The translations under genes were made by a program, and so were the position numbers. The notes under the pieces were generated by a model. It had not been told where the DNA came from, ran no database searches, and saw nothing but the letters and a program-made list of their open reading frames with translations. A stretch of DNA of 64,000 bases from Nakamurella alba (GTDB lineage Bacteria; Actinomycetota; Actinomycetes; Mycobacteriales; Nakamurellaceae): the NCBI RefSeq assembly GCF_009707545.1, contig NZ_WLYK01000009.1:248001-312000 (forward strand). The letters run 5' to 3'. Below, piece after piece: positions 1-8,097 of this stretch. Numbering within the stretch: position 1 is the stretch's first letter; the number at the start of each line of letters is the position of its first letter.

Positions 1-1
1 C

Positions 2-124
2 TTCAACGCCGGGCTGCTGGCCAGCTGGCTGGCCGGCGCCGACCCGGTCGACGCGCTGCGGGCCGGTGTGCTCGCCGGGACCGCCGCGGCCGCGGCGATC
101 GGGGCCCGGCCTCAGGACGGCTGA
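2..124 (+). CDS. PfkB-family carbohydrate kinase, C-terminal fragment
   Basis: Only the last 40 codons are inside the window. The fragment begins FNAGLLASWLAG, which fits the segment just after the GAGD anion hole and catalytic aspartate of ribokinase/PfkB sugar kinases, followed by the usual alanine-rich C-terminal helix. The family phosphorylates sugars or nucleosides with ATP in the cytoplasm; the substrate cannot be read from this piece. The stop codon lies inside the convergent next gene, so the two ends overlap by 13 bp. Confidence 0.6.
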   Translation, partial: FNAGLLASWLAGADPVDALRAGVLAGTAAAAAIGARPQDG

Positions 125-822
125 CCGGGCCCGTCGCCGGGTGACCAGGTGGTCACCCAGTAGGCGACGCCCAGCGGTGCGGTGAAACACGTGCCGTCCG
201 CGGTCGGTGCCGGTCCGCCGGCGAACGCACCGGCGAGCACCTGCCAGGCGGCCCGGCCGGCGGCGAGGAACCGGTCCGCGTCGGCGGGGTCGAGCGCGGC
301 CAGCGCGGTGGTGTCGGCGGTCCGCAGTGCGCCGTCCACGATGTCGTCCCAGCCCTCGGCATCGGCATCGAAGTCCCCCGGTGAGGCCTTGGTCCGGCGG
401 GCGGACCCGTCACCGAGAACCAGGAGGGCACAACGTCCTTCGACACTTGCGATCCGGGATCCGGCTCCCTGGCAGTCCTGTGGTGTCGCGTCGAACGGGA
501 TGCCCCGCAGAGAGACAGTTCCGGGCACCTCGGCGGCGTCCAGCAGCGAGATCCCGACGGCCAGCGAGAGGGGCAGGGAGCCACCCGTGCGCCCGGGCCA
601 CGGGGCGATGCCGGCGAACGGGATCCCGTCATTCGTGGTGGTCGTCGCGGCAGCGGGGACCCCGCCGACGACGATCCAGGTGTCGATCCCCCGCCTGTCG
701 AGGTCCCGGATCGCCTGCACCGCACGGTCCCTCACGTCCCGGAGCTCGTCACCGCCGGTGCCGCCGCCGACGCCGGGCAGCAGCAACGGCGGGTGCGGGG
801 CCACCACCGCGCCGACGATCAT
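112..822 (-). CDS. Class III extradiol dioxygenase-like (subunit B-like) protein
   Basis: A 236-residue protein. Its N-terminus (VVAPHPPLLLPGVGGG) is the hallmark of the small actinobacterial proteins annotated as class III extradiol ring-cleavage dioxygenase subunit B-like. The His in APHPP corresponds to a metal ligand in that fold, but I cannot confirm a full metal site, so enzymatic activity is unproven. The ATG at 820-822 overlaps the stop of the upstream DHPS-like gene by 4 bp, which points to translational coupling and a shared transcript. No signal peptide or membrane segment is evident. The family is certain only at fold level and no substrate can be named. Confidence 0.65.
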   Translation of the reverse strand: MIVGAVVAPHPPLLLPGVGGGTGGDELRDVRDRAVQAIRDLDRRGIDTWIVVGGVPAAATTTTNDGIPFAGIAPWPGRTGGSLPLSLAVGISLLDAAEVPGTVSLRGIPFDATPQDCQGAGSRIASVEGRCALLVLGDGSARRTKASPGDFDADAEGWDDIVDGALRTADTTALAALDPADADRFLAAGRAAWQVLAGAFAGGPAPTADGTCFTAPLGVAYWVTTWSPGDGPGQPS

Positions 823-1706
823 GCCAACCCCCGGACGGCGCGGACCGGCGGCCGGTCGCCGCGGATGGTGGCGACCATGTCGAGGGTCATCCGGGTCTCC
901 GGGACGTTGTGCGCGCGGAAGATCGTCGCGCCGAGCCAGGCACTGACGGCGGACGCGGCCAGCGTCCCGGGCAGCCGGTCGGGCAGTTCGGCGCCGAGGC
1001 TCTCGCCGACGAAGTCCTTGTTGGACAACGACACCAGCACCGGCCAACCCGTCGCGGCCATCTCGCCCAGCCGGCGGGTGACCTCCAGCGAGTGCCACGT
1101 GTTCTTGCCGAAGTCGTGGCAGGGATCGATGACCACCCGCCGCGGATCCACCCCCAGCGCCACCGCGCGTTCGGCGAGACCCGTGGTGGCGGCGAGCACC
1201 TCGCCCATCAGGTCGTCGTACTGCGGGCGGTGCGGGTCGGTCCGGGGGGCGAGACCGCCGGTGTGGCAGCACACGATGCCGGCGCCGAACTCCGCGGCGA
1301 CGGCGGCCAGCTCCGGGTCGTGCCCGCCCCAGGCGTCGTTGAGCACGTCGGCGCCGGCCTCGCAGACCGCGCGACCGACCTCGTGCCGCCAGGTGTCCAC
1401 GCTGATCGGCAGGTCGGGGAACTCGGACCGGACCCGGGCGACGAAGCCTGCGGTGCGGTCGATCTCCTCCTCCACCGAGACGAACCGGCCGTAGCCGGCC
1501 TTCACCCCGCCGATGTCCACCAGGTCGGCGCCCTGCCCGACGACGGTGCGCACCCGGTCCAGCGCCGCCTGTTCGGCATAGGTGGCGCCGCGGTCGTAGA
1601 AGGAATCGGGGGTGCGGTTGACGATCGCCATCACCAGGAGTTCACCGGGTCGCACCGACCGGTCCCGGAGCAGCAGTTCGCCGAACACCGGCTGCGTCCC
1701 CGTCAT
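819..1706 (-). CDS. folP2: Dihydropteroate synthase homologue, FolP2 type
   Basis: The 295-residue TIM-barrel protein has the DHPS signature near its start (VMAIVNRTPDSFYDRGATY). The second signature reads DIGGVKAG instead of the DIGGES(T/A)RPG of genuine folate-making DHPS. That combination is typical of the actinobacterial FolP2 branch, whose M. tuberculosis member was reported not to complement DHPS function. A role in folate synthesis should therefore not be assumed. The chosen ATG at 1704-1706 starts MTGTQPVFG; an in-frame start at 1724 would add six residues. It is followed with a 4-bp overlap by the extradiol-like gene. No folE, folB or folK lies nearby. Confidence 0.75.
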   Translation of the reverse strand: MTGTQPVFGELLLRDRSVRPGELLVMAIVNRTPDSFYDRGATYAEQAALDRVRTVVGQGADLVDIGGVKAGYGRFVSVEEEIDRTAGFVARVRSEFPDLPISVDTWRHEVGRAVCEAGADVLNDAWGGHDPELAAVAAEFGAGIVCCHTGGLAPRTDPHRPQYDDLMGEVLAATTGLAERAVALGVDPRRVVIDPCHDFGKNTWHSLEVTRRLGEMAATGWPVLVSLSNKDFVGESLGAELPDRLPGTLAASAVSAWLGATIFRAHNVPETRMTLDMVATIRGDRPPVRAVRGLA

Positions 1707-1739
1707 GGCCCCGAGTGTAGGCACGGGGGGTGAACGGGC

Positions 1740-3263
1740 TCAGTCGCGGCGGTCGGCGGCGGTGCGCCGGCCCCACTCCCGGGCCAGCGCGACGGCGTGC
1801 TGCCAGTGCCGGTACTCGAGCTCCCGCCGGTCCTCCGCCACCTGCGGGTGCCACTCGGCGGCCCGCTGCCACTGGCCCTTGAGGACGTTGCGGTCGGCCC
1901 AGTACCCGACGGTGAGGCCGGCCGCGTAGGCAGCACCGCGGGCGACGGTCTCGGCCATGATCGGCCGCACCACCGGGATCCCGAGGGCGTCGGCCACCGC
2001 CTGCATGAGCAGGTTGTCGCCGGTCATCCCGCCGTCCACCAGCAGCGAGCGGGCCGGCACCCCGGCATCTGCGTTCATCGCCTCGACGAGATCGCGGGTC
2101 TGCCAGGCGGTCGCCTCCAGTACCGCCCGGGCGATGTGCCCCTTGGAGACGTAGGAGGTGAGGCCGACGATGGTGCCCTGGGCGCCCGGGTCCCAGTACG
2201 GGGCGAACAGCCCGGAGAAGGCGGGCACCACGTAGCAGCCGCCGTTGTCGGAGACCGTGGCCGCGAGGGTTTCGATCTCGGCCGGGGTGCGGATCAGGCC
2301 GAGGTTGTCCCGGCACCACTGCACCAGACCGCCGGCCACCGCCGTCGAGCCCTCGAGCGCGTAGACCGCGGGCTGACCCTCCGCGCGGTGCGCGACGGTG
2401 GTGATCAGCTCGTGCCGGGACCGGATCGGCGTCTCCCCGGTGTTGAGCAGCAGGAAGCTGCCGGTGCCGAAGGTGCACTTCGCGTCGCCGGCCTCGAAGG
2501 CGGTCTGCCCGAACAGCGACGCCTGCTGGTCGCCGATCACCGCGGCGACCGGGAGCCCGCGGACGGGAGCGACGGTGGTGCCGACGGTGCCCATGGTGGA
2601 CCGGATCTCCGGCAGCACCGCGCGCGGCACGCGCATGACGTCGAGCAGGTCGTCGTCCCAGTCCAGGGTGTCCAGGTCCATCAGCATGGTGCGGCTGGCA
2701 TTGGTCACATCGGTGACGTGCCGGCCGCCCTCCACGCCGCCGGTGAGGTTCCAGACGATCCAGGAGTCCATCGTGCCGAACATCAGCTCGCCGCGGACCG
2801 CCCGCTCGTACAGGTGCGGGTGGCGTTCGAAGATCCACCGGAGCTTCGGTCCGGAGAAGTAGCTGAACAGCGGCAGCCCGGTGCGGCGCCGGATCTCCTC
2901 CGCCGACATCTCCCGGGCGATCTCCTCCAGCAGCCCGACGGTGCGGGTGTCCTGCCAGACGACCGCCCGGTGCACCGGCTGCCCGGTGCGGCGGTCCCAG
3001 AGCACCACCGTCTCCCGCTGGTTGGTGACACCCAGCGCGATCACCTGCGACGGGTCGACGTCGGCATCGGCCAGCGCCTGCGGCACCACCTTGCGCACCA
3101 CCGACCAGATCTCGGCGGCGTCGTGCTCCACCCAGCCCGGGTGCGGGAAATGCTGCCGGTGCTCGCGCTGCGCGATGGACACCATCCGGCCGTGCCGGTC
3201 GAACAGGATGCAACGGGTGGAGGTGGTGCCCTGGTCCAGGGCGGCGACGTACCGCTCGCTCAC
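1740..3263 (-). CDS. glpK: Glycerol kinase (first copy)
   Basis: A FGGY-family kinase of 507 residues, the usual GlpK length, phosphorylating glycerol to sn-glycerol-3-phosphate with ATP. The N-terminal phosphate loop is [13 protein letters not shown], followed by the GlpK-like GWVEHDAAEIW. FGTMDSWIVWNLTGG and TFGTGSFLLLNTG are typical of the two actin-like domains. The GTG start at 3261-3263 overlaps the stop of the upstream IclR gene by 4 bp, so regulator and kinase are cotranscribed. A second, distinct glycerol kinase lies divergently at 5171-6688. Which of the two is the main housekeeping enzyme cannot be decided from sequence. Confidence 0.93.
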   Translation of the reverse strand: MSERYVAALDQGTTSTRCILFDRHGRMVSIAQREHRQHFPHPGWVEHDAAEIWSVVRKVVPQALADADVDPSQVIALGVTNQRETVVLWDRRTGQPVHRAVVWQDTRTVGLLEEIAREMSAEEIRRRTGLPLFSYFSGPKLRWIFERHPHLYERAVRGELMFGTMDSWIVWNLTGGVEGGRHVTDVTNASRTMLMDLDTLDWDDDLLDVMRVPRAVLPEIRSTMGTVGTTVAPVRGLPVAAVIGDQQASLFGQTAFEAGDAKCTFGTGSFLLLNTGETPIRSRHELITTVAHRAEGQPAVYALEGSTAVAGGLVQWCRDNLGLIRTPAEIETLAATVSDNGGCYVVPAFSGLFAPYWDPGAQGTIVGLTSYVSKGHIARAVLEATAWQTRDLVEAMNADAGVPARSLLVDGGMTGDNLLMQAVADALGIPVVRPIMAETVARGAAYAAGLTVGYWADRNVLKGQWQRAAEWHPQVAEDRRELEYRHWQHAVALAREWGRRTAADRRD

Positions 3264-4030
3264 TCCGTCCTCCCGTGGCCGAACTCCCGGGAGATGGACC
3301 GGGCCGCCCGCTGCACCTCGGTGACCAGCGCGCCGCGCGGCCGGGACCGTTCGTCGCAGATCCGGTCCACTGCGCCGGTGATCCCGACCGAGGCGACCAC
3401 GTAGCCGCCGCGTTCCCGGACCGGCGACGCGATACCGGCGGTGCCGGGCCGGTACTCGTCCACCTCGGCGGCCCACCCCTGATCGCGCACCCCGGCCAGC
3501 ATGCGGAGCACACCCGTCCGGTCGATCACCGTCGTCCGGGTGAAGGCATCCGGGGTGACACCCACCTGACTGCGCGCGGCACCCGGGTCGAAGGCCAGCA
3601 GCACCTTGCCGAGAGCGGTGGCGTGCAGGGGGATCTCGGTACCGGTCGCCAGCACCTGGGATCCGCCGCCGGCCCGGAACACGTGATGGGCGATCACCGC
3701 GTGCCGGTCGCGGAAGGCGGCCAGCCACGCGGATTCCCCGGTGCGGGCGGCCAGCGCATCGGTCCAGTTCAGTGCGCGGGCACGGATCTCGTTGAGATCG
3801 AGCTTCGGCGCGCCGAGCCGGAACAGGTCCGGCGCCACCCGGTACCGGTTGCTGCCGGGCTCCTGGTCGACGAAACCGACCTCGGCCAGGGTGCGCAGCA
3901 GGCCGTGGGCAGTGCCCTTGGCCAGGCCCAGCGCATCGGCGATCTGGACCAGGCCGAGCGGCTCGTCCTCGGCGGCCAGCAACTGCAGCATCGCGGCGGC
4001 GCGCTCCACCGACTGCACGGTTCCCGGCAC
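3260..4030 (-). CDS. gylR: IclR-family regulator of the glycerol locus (GylR-like)
   Basis: A 256-residue protein with an N-terminal winged helix-turn-helix (residues about 5-65; SVERAAAMLQLLAAEDEPLGL then ADALGLAKGTAHGLLRTLAEVG) and a C-terminal IclR effector domain. Streptomyces GylR, which represses the glycerol operon and responds to glycerol-3-phosphate, has the same architecture and the same position next to glpF and glpK. It starts with GTG at 4028-4030, overlaps glpK by 4 bp, and faces the divergent glpF-glpK pair across a 333-bp intergenic region that holds a CGTTCG-N7-CGAACG dyad. Regulation of both arms by this protein is inferred from context. Confidence 0.85.
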   Translation of the reverse strand: MPGTVQSVERAAAMLQLLAAEDEPLGLVQIADALGLAKGTAHGLLRTLAEVGFVDQEPGSNRYRVAPDLFRLGAPKLDLNEIRARALNWTDALAARTGESAWLAAFRDRHAVIAHHVFRAGGGSQVLATGTEIPLHATALGKVLLAFDPGAARSQVGVTPDAFTRTTVIDRTGVLRMLAGVRDQGWAAEVDEYRPGTAGIASPVRERGGYVVASVGITGAVDRICDERSRPRGALVTEVQRAARSISREFGHGRTE

Positions 4031-4106
4031 GCCGGTGACGTTACCGTCCGTCGGGCCGCGGCACCCGTCGGAAGATCGTCACGGTGATCACCGGCGGCGC
4101 CGTCCG

Positions 4107-4125
4107 CGTTCGGCATTGTCGAACG
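4107..4125. promoter_or_regulatory. Candidate GylR operator dyad
   Basis: Perfect 6-bp arms CGTTCG and CGAACG separated by 7 bp, 77 bp upstream of the IclR gene and just upstream of the candidate glpF promoter. Size, symmetry and position suit an IclR-family operator. That GylR binds here is inference. Confidence 0.5.
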
Positions 4126-4132
4126 CTTCCGG

Positions 4133-4162
4133 TTGTCGCCCGGATCACATCCTCCCTACGGT
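4133..4162 (+). promoter_or_regulatory. Possible glpF promoter
   Basis: TTGTCG (4133-4138) and TACGGT (4157-4162) are separated by 18 bp, matching four of six bases of a -35 box and the TAnnnT pattern of actinobacterial -10 elements. It would give a leader of roughly 195 nt. Weak in-silico support only. Confidence 0.35.
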
Positions 4163-4363
4163 GATGCCACCGCGGCGTCCGGCGCCGCGATCCGGCCCAC
4201 CGGCCGGGCACGGCGTCATCGCGGACGGACGAGCGGGCTTCCGACACCTCCCCGCGGGCGACGGCCCGGCCGTCGCGACCGGTCCCCGGATCTCCGGCCA
4301 CCGGCCGGACGGGCCCCAGGCACCGGGTCGACGACGACGTCGCCCGGAGAAGGAGGACGTCAT

Positions 4364-5104
4364 TTGACTCCCACCAACGGCCAGATCTTCCTCTACGAGA
4401 CGCTCGGCACGGCGATGCTGCTGCTGCTCGGATGCGGAGTCGTGGCCACCGCGATCCTGAAGTCCAGCAAGGGTGAGGGCGGCGGCTGGCTGCTCATCAA
4501 CTTCGGCTGGGGCCTCGGCGTGTTCGCCGGCGTCTACGTCGCCTTCCCGACGGGTGCGCACCTCAACCCGGCGGTGACCGTCTCGCAGTGGATCATGGGC
4601 AACATCGACGGCAGCCAGGCGGTCGTCTACTTCCTGGCCGAGTTCCTCGGCGCCTTCATCGGCGCGGTGCTGTGCTGGTTGGCGTTCAAGGACCACTTCG
4701 ACGCGGACGAGGACCCGGGCAAGAAGCTCGGGGTGTTCTCCACCGGGCCGGCGATCCGCAGCTACGGCTGGAACGTCGTCACAGAGGTCATCGCGACCTT
4801 CGTGCTGATCTTCGTCATCCTGATCTCCGGCGGCACCCCGTCCGGCCTCGGGCCGCTGTTCGTCGCCCTGCTCGTCGTCGGCATCGGCGCCTCGCTGGGT
4901 GGCCCCACGGGGTACGCCATCAACCCGGCCCGTGACCTCGGGCCGCGCATCGCGCACGCGATCCTGCCGATCAAGGGCAAGGGCTCCTCGGACTGGGGCT
5001 ACGCCTGGGTCCCGGTCGTCGCCCCGATCATCGGCGCCATCCTCGCCACCCTGCTCTACAAGGCCATCGACGCGGACTCGCTGATCGCCCAGATGTCCTC
5101 CTGA
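4364..5104 (+). CDS. glpF: Glycerol uptake facilitator (aquaglyceroporin)
   Basis: A 246-residue MIP-family channel carrying glycerol passively across the membrane. Both pore NPA motifs are intact: HLNPAVTVS (NPA at residues 68-70) and YAINPARDLGPR (NPA at 187-189). The Asp after the second motif (NPARD) is the usual sign of a glycerol-conducting rather than strict water channel. Six membrane segments are evident. The start is a rare TTG at 4364-4366, chosen because a strong ribosome binding site (AAGGAGG, 4350-4356) lies 7 bp upstream and no ATG or GTG fits. A kinase gene follows after 66 bp, giving the classical uptake-and-trap pair. Confidence 0.93.
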   Translation: MTPTNGQIFLYETLGTAMLLLLGCGVVATAILKSSKGEGGGWLLINFGWGLGVFAGVYVAFPTGAHLNPAVTVSQWIMGNIDGSQAVVYFLAEFLGAFIGAVLCWLAFKDHFDADEDPGKKLGVFSTGPAIRSYGWNVVTEVIATFVLIFVILISGGTPSGLGPLFVALLVVGIGASLGGPTGYAINPARDLGPRIAHAILPIKGKGSSDWGYAWVPVVAPIIGAILATLLYKAIDADSLIAQMSS

Positions 5105-5170
5105 GGCTCATCTCTCTCCCTGCGCTCCCCCTCATGCTGTCCCCTCCTGCACGGAAGAACGGAAATCCAC

Positions 5171-6688
5171 ATGGCTGACCAGTACGTGATCGCAGTCGAC
5201 CAGGGCACCACCTCCACCCGCGCGATGATCTTCAACCACGAGGGCCGGGTGGTGGCCGTCGACCAGATGGAGCACCAGCAGATCTTCCCGAAGGCCGGCT
5301 GGGTCGAGCACGACGCCACCGAGATCTGGAACAACACCCGCGAGGTGGTGGCCGGGGCGCTGGCCAAGGCGGATCTCACCAAGGACGCCATCGCCGCGGT
5401 CGGCATCACCAACCAGCGGGAGACCGCCCTGGTCTGGGACCGCACCACCGGCAAGCCCGTCTACAACGCCATCGTCTGGCAGGACACCCGGACCGACGCG
5501 ATCTGTCAGCAGCTCGGCGCGCTGGGCGGCGGGCAGGAGCGGTACAAGGACAAGGTCGGCCTGCCGCTGGCGACCTATTTCTCCGGACCCAAGGTCCGCT
5601 GGGTGCTCGACAACGTCGAGGGTGCCCGGGAGAAGGCCGAAGCCGGCGATCTGGTGTTCGGCAACATGGACACCTGGGTGCTGTGGAACATGACCGGCGG
5701 GGTGGACGGCGGACTGCACGTCACCGACCCGACCAACGCCTCCCGGACCCTGCTGATGGACCTGCGCACGCTGAGCTGGGACGCCGACATCGCCGCCGAC
5801 ATGGGCATCCCGATGTCGATGCTGCCGGAGATCCGCTCCTCCTCCGAGGTATACGGAACGGTGCGGGCACAGGGCGTGCTGGCAGGGGTGCCGATCGCCG
5901 GCATCCTCGGCGACCAGCAGGCGGCCACCTTCGGCCAGGCCTGCCTCTCCCCCGGCGAGGCCAAGAACACCTACGGCACCGGCAACTTCATGCTGATCAA
6001 CACCGGCACGGAGCTGGTGCCCAGCAAGAACGGCCTGCTCACCACCGTCTGCTACAAGATCGGTGAGCAGGACACGATCTACGCGCTGGAGGGTTCCATC
6101 GCGGTGACCGGGTCGCTGGTGCAGTGGGTGCGGGACAACCTGGGCCTGATCGCTGCGGCGCCGGACATCGAGGACCTCGCGAAGTCGGTGGAGGACAACG
6201 GTGGTGCGTACTTCGTGCCGGCGTTCTCCGGCCTCTTCGCACCGCACTGGCGGTCGGACGCGCGGGGCGCGATCGTGGGACTCACCCGGTACGTCAACAA
6301 GGGTCACATCGCCCGGGCGGTGCTGGAGGCAACGGCCTTCCAGAGCCGGGAGGTGCTGGATGCGATGAACGCCGACTCCGGCGTGGATCTCACCGCGCTG
6401 AAGGTCGACGGCGGCATGGTCGTCAACGAGACCCTGATGCAGTTCCAGGCCGACATCCTCGGTGTGCCCGTCATCCGCCCGGTGGTCGCCGAGACCACCG
6501 CGCTCGGCGCCGCCTACGCCGCCGGCCTGGCCGTCGGCTATTGGGACTCCGAGGAGGACATCCGCACCAACTGGGCCGAGGACAAGCGCTGGGAGCCGCA
6601 GATGGACGCCGCGCAGCGCGAGAAGCTCTACGCCAAGTGGCGCAAGGCCGTCACCAAGACCCTGGACTGGGTGGAGGAGGACGACTGA
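5171..6688 (+). CDS. glpK: Glycerol kinase (second copy, glpF-linked)
   Basis: A full-length glycerol kinase of 505 residues (start [65 protein letters not shown]). It lies 66 bp after glpF in the same direction, so imported glycerol is phosphorylated by the product of the same transcript. The copy at 1740-3263 is clearly homologous but diverged throughout, so this is not a recent duplication. glpD is not in the window. The gene ends just before a strong stem-loop terminator. Confidence 0.95.
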   Translation: MADQYVIAVDQGTTSTRAMIFNHEGRVVAVDQMEHQQIFPKAGWVEHDATEIWNNTREVVAGALAKADLTKDAIAAVGITNQRETALVWDRTTGKPVYNAIVWQDTRTDAICQQLGALGGGQERYKDKVGLPLATYFSGPKVRWVLDNVEGAREKAEAGDLVFGNMDTWVLWNMTGGVDGGLHVTDPTNASRTLLMDLRTLSWDADIAADMGIPMSMLPEIRSSSEVYGTVRAQGVLAGVPIAGILGDQQAATFGQACLSPGEAKNTYGTGNFMLINTGTELVPSKNGLLTTVCYKIGEQDTIYALEGSIAVTGSLVQWVRDNLGLIAAAPDIEDLAKSVEDNGGAYFVPAFSGLFAPHWRSDARGAIVGLTRYVNKGHIARAVLEATAFQSREVLDAMNADSGVDLTALKVDGGMVVNETLMQFQADILGVPVIRPVVAETTALGAAYAAGLAVGYWDSEEDIRTNWAEDKRWEPQMDAAQREKLYAKWRKAVTKTLDWVEEDD

Positions 6689-6703
6689 GTCTCTCCTGTT
6701 GCT

Positions 6704-6745
6704 GGACCGCCGCGCCCCGGAAGCTGCTTCCGGGGCGCGGTGGTG
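6704..6745 (+). terminator. Intrinsic terminator after glpF-glpK
   Basis: A GC-rich inverted repeat (arms CCGCGCCCCGGAAGC and its near-perfect complement around a TGC loop) begins 18 nt after the glpK stop and runs into a short T-rich stretch. It also separates this operon from the convergent secreted-protein gene. Confidence 0.75.
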
Positions 6746-6759
6746 TTTCTCCGGGGTTC

Positions 6760-7896
6760 TCAGCGGACGGTGATGGTGCGGACCGTGCCGCTCGGCTCCC
6801 GGAACCCGTCCCCGCTGTAGCCGCCCTGCACCGTGTGCTTGCCCTTCGTCGCGAAAGTCAGCGTGGTCGTTGCCTTCCCGCCGCTGAGCCTGATGACCTT
6901 CGGGTTCTTCCAGTCCACCAGCACCACCACGTACCCAGTAGCTGCGCCGCCGGCAGTGGGGTTCGGCTTCACGGTGATGGTGACGGTGGTCTTCTGCTTC
7001 GCCAGCGGGGAGGACGGGGTGATGGTCAGAGCTGTGGTGGTGGGGGCCTTCTCGACGGTGATGGTCGTGGAGGCGGAACTGGGGAGCGCCCGTTCGCTGC
7101 CAGGGAACCTGACTTCGATGTCGTATTCGCCGGGGGCCAGGAAAGGGAGGCGAACGGTGCCGCCGGAGTACCCCTCTGCCAGCCAGTCGTACGGTTCGTT
7201 CTTATAGAGCTTCCCATCGATAAGGACCTGCGCAACGCCGCTGACGTAGAACCCGTATTCGTCTTCGAGGGTGCCGAACGTGATCTCTACGGGCGAGCCG
7301 TAAGTCGACGACTGCTCCACCGGCTCGATCCAAGTGCTGGTCTTGTAGGTCGCCACCTCGTAGGTCCGCACCATGCGACCGGATCCGTCGATATCAGTGG
7401 CGTAGGCCTGATTGCCCTGATCACTTTCCATAATCACTCGGTCGTCGCGTCCATCACCATCGGTGTCGTCCACAGCCAAGTAGATCGGGAACCCGGTGCC
7501 GTTGTCCTCCTCCAGGACGAAGTCATCGACCGTCCTCCGCATCGTCTGCAGGATGAAGCCCGGGTAGTAGCTGATGAACATCTGCCAAGACCCGTCGTCA
7601 CGCACCTGACCGAGCACCATCAAGATTTCGAAGTTCAGAGATCCCGTTTGAACCGTCTCGACGAAAGTCCTTCCGGCGAATGCTCCATCGGAGTCCGCAG
7701 GCGTGATGGTCAGAGTGCTGAAAATGGAGTCGACCTGCTCGAACTCCCACCTGTCGACGGTGCCGTCGCCGGTCAGGTCCCCGCGCGGCTTGTCCGGCAC
7801 GTCGGCCACGGCGACGCCGGCACCCATTCCGCCGAGTCCGCCCACGGCCAGTGCCATCAGCACTCCGGTGATCACCGACTTGCGCATGCTTCGCAT
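6760..7896 (-). CDS. Secreted Ig-like repeat protein (paralogue A)
   Basis: A 378-residue exported protein. Residues about 1-30 form a signal peptide (MRSMRKSVITGVLMALAVGG, ending in AVA). The mature part opens with a calcium-loop-like GDLTGDGTVD and has a second Asp-rich loop (DDTDGDGRDD). Two Ig-like domains follow; the last, of about 90 residues, fits the bacterial Ig-like 3/5 type (TTTALTITPSSPL ... GYSGDGF). The ATG at 7896 is preferred because GAGGGGTGG precedes it; an ATG at 7887 is possible. A diverged paralogue lies at 9437-10540. GC content is visibly lower than in neighbours, with codons such as ATA and TTA, hinting at different ancestry or relaxed selection. Function unknown; an extracellular binding or matrix role is inference. 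Confidence 0.75.
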   Translation of the reverse strand: MRSMRKSVITGVLMALAVGGLGGMGAGVAVADVPDKPRGDLTGDGTVDRWEFEQVDSIFSTLTITPADSDGAFAGRTFVETVQTGSLNFEILMVLGQVRDDGSWQMFISYYPGFILQTMRRTVDDFVLEEDNGTGFPIYLAVDDTDGDGRDDRVIMESDQGNQAYATDIDGSGRMVRTYEVATYKTSTWIEPVEQSSTYGSPVEITFGTLEDEYGFYVSGVAQVLIDGKLYKNEPYDWLAEGYSGGTVRLPFLAPGEYDIEVRFPGSERALPSSASTTITVEKAPTTTALTITPSSPLAKQKTTVTITVKPNPTAGGAATGYVVVLVDWKNPKVIRLSGGKATTTLTFATKGKHTVQGGYSGDGFREPSGTVRTITVR

Positions 7897-8097
7897 TGGA
7901 CCCACCCACCCCTCGTCCGACGCACCGGACCCGCCTGCCGGTGACGCTCTGAGCATGAGGGCTCACAGGGAGTTCACGCAAGAGGTGGGTCGATATCCGG
8001 CCGACCGTCCGTGCGGAGTTGTCCACACTCCCGGTTCGATCCACATCCCCGAACTCCGATCCCGACGACCGGCCTTGACATCCCTACCGTCCGACCC

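Larger units (their letters stand above)
4031..4363. other. Divergent intergenic region of the glycerol locus
   Basis: These 333 bases separate the IclR gene from glpF. They hold the inverted repeat at 4107-4125, a possible plus-strand promoter at 4133-4162, and about 200 nt of GC-rich leader before the glpF start, in which I see no clear riboswitch or gene. Confidence 0.6.

Noticed and set aside
1642-3513. 623-codon minus-strand frame across the first glycerol kinase
   Set aside because: Arginine/proline/glycine-rich shadow frame typical of high-GC DNA; the overlapping glpK frame has full family motifs.
8075-8080. TTGACA before the HNH gene as a -35 box
   Set aside because: The only plausible -10 (TACCGT, 8085-8090) is 4 bp away, so the two cannot form a normal promoter; a leaderless -10-only promoter is possible but unproven.
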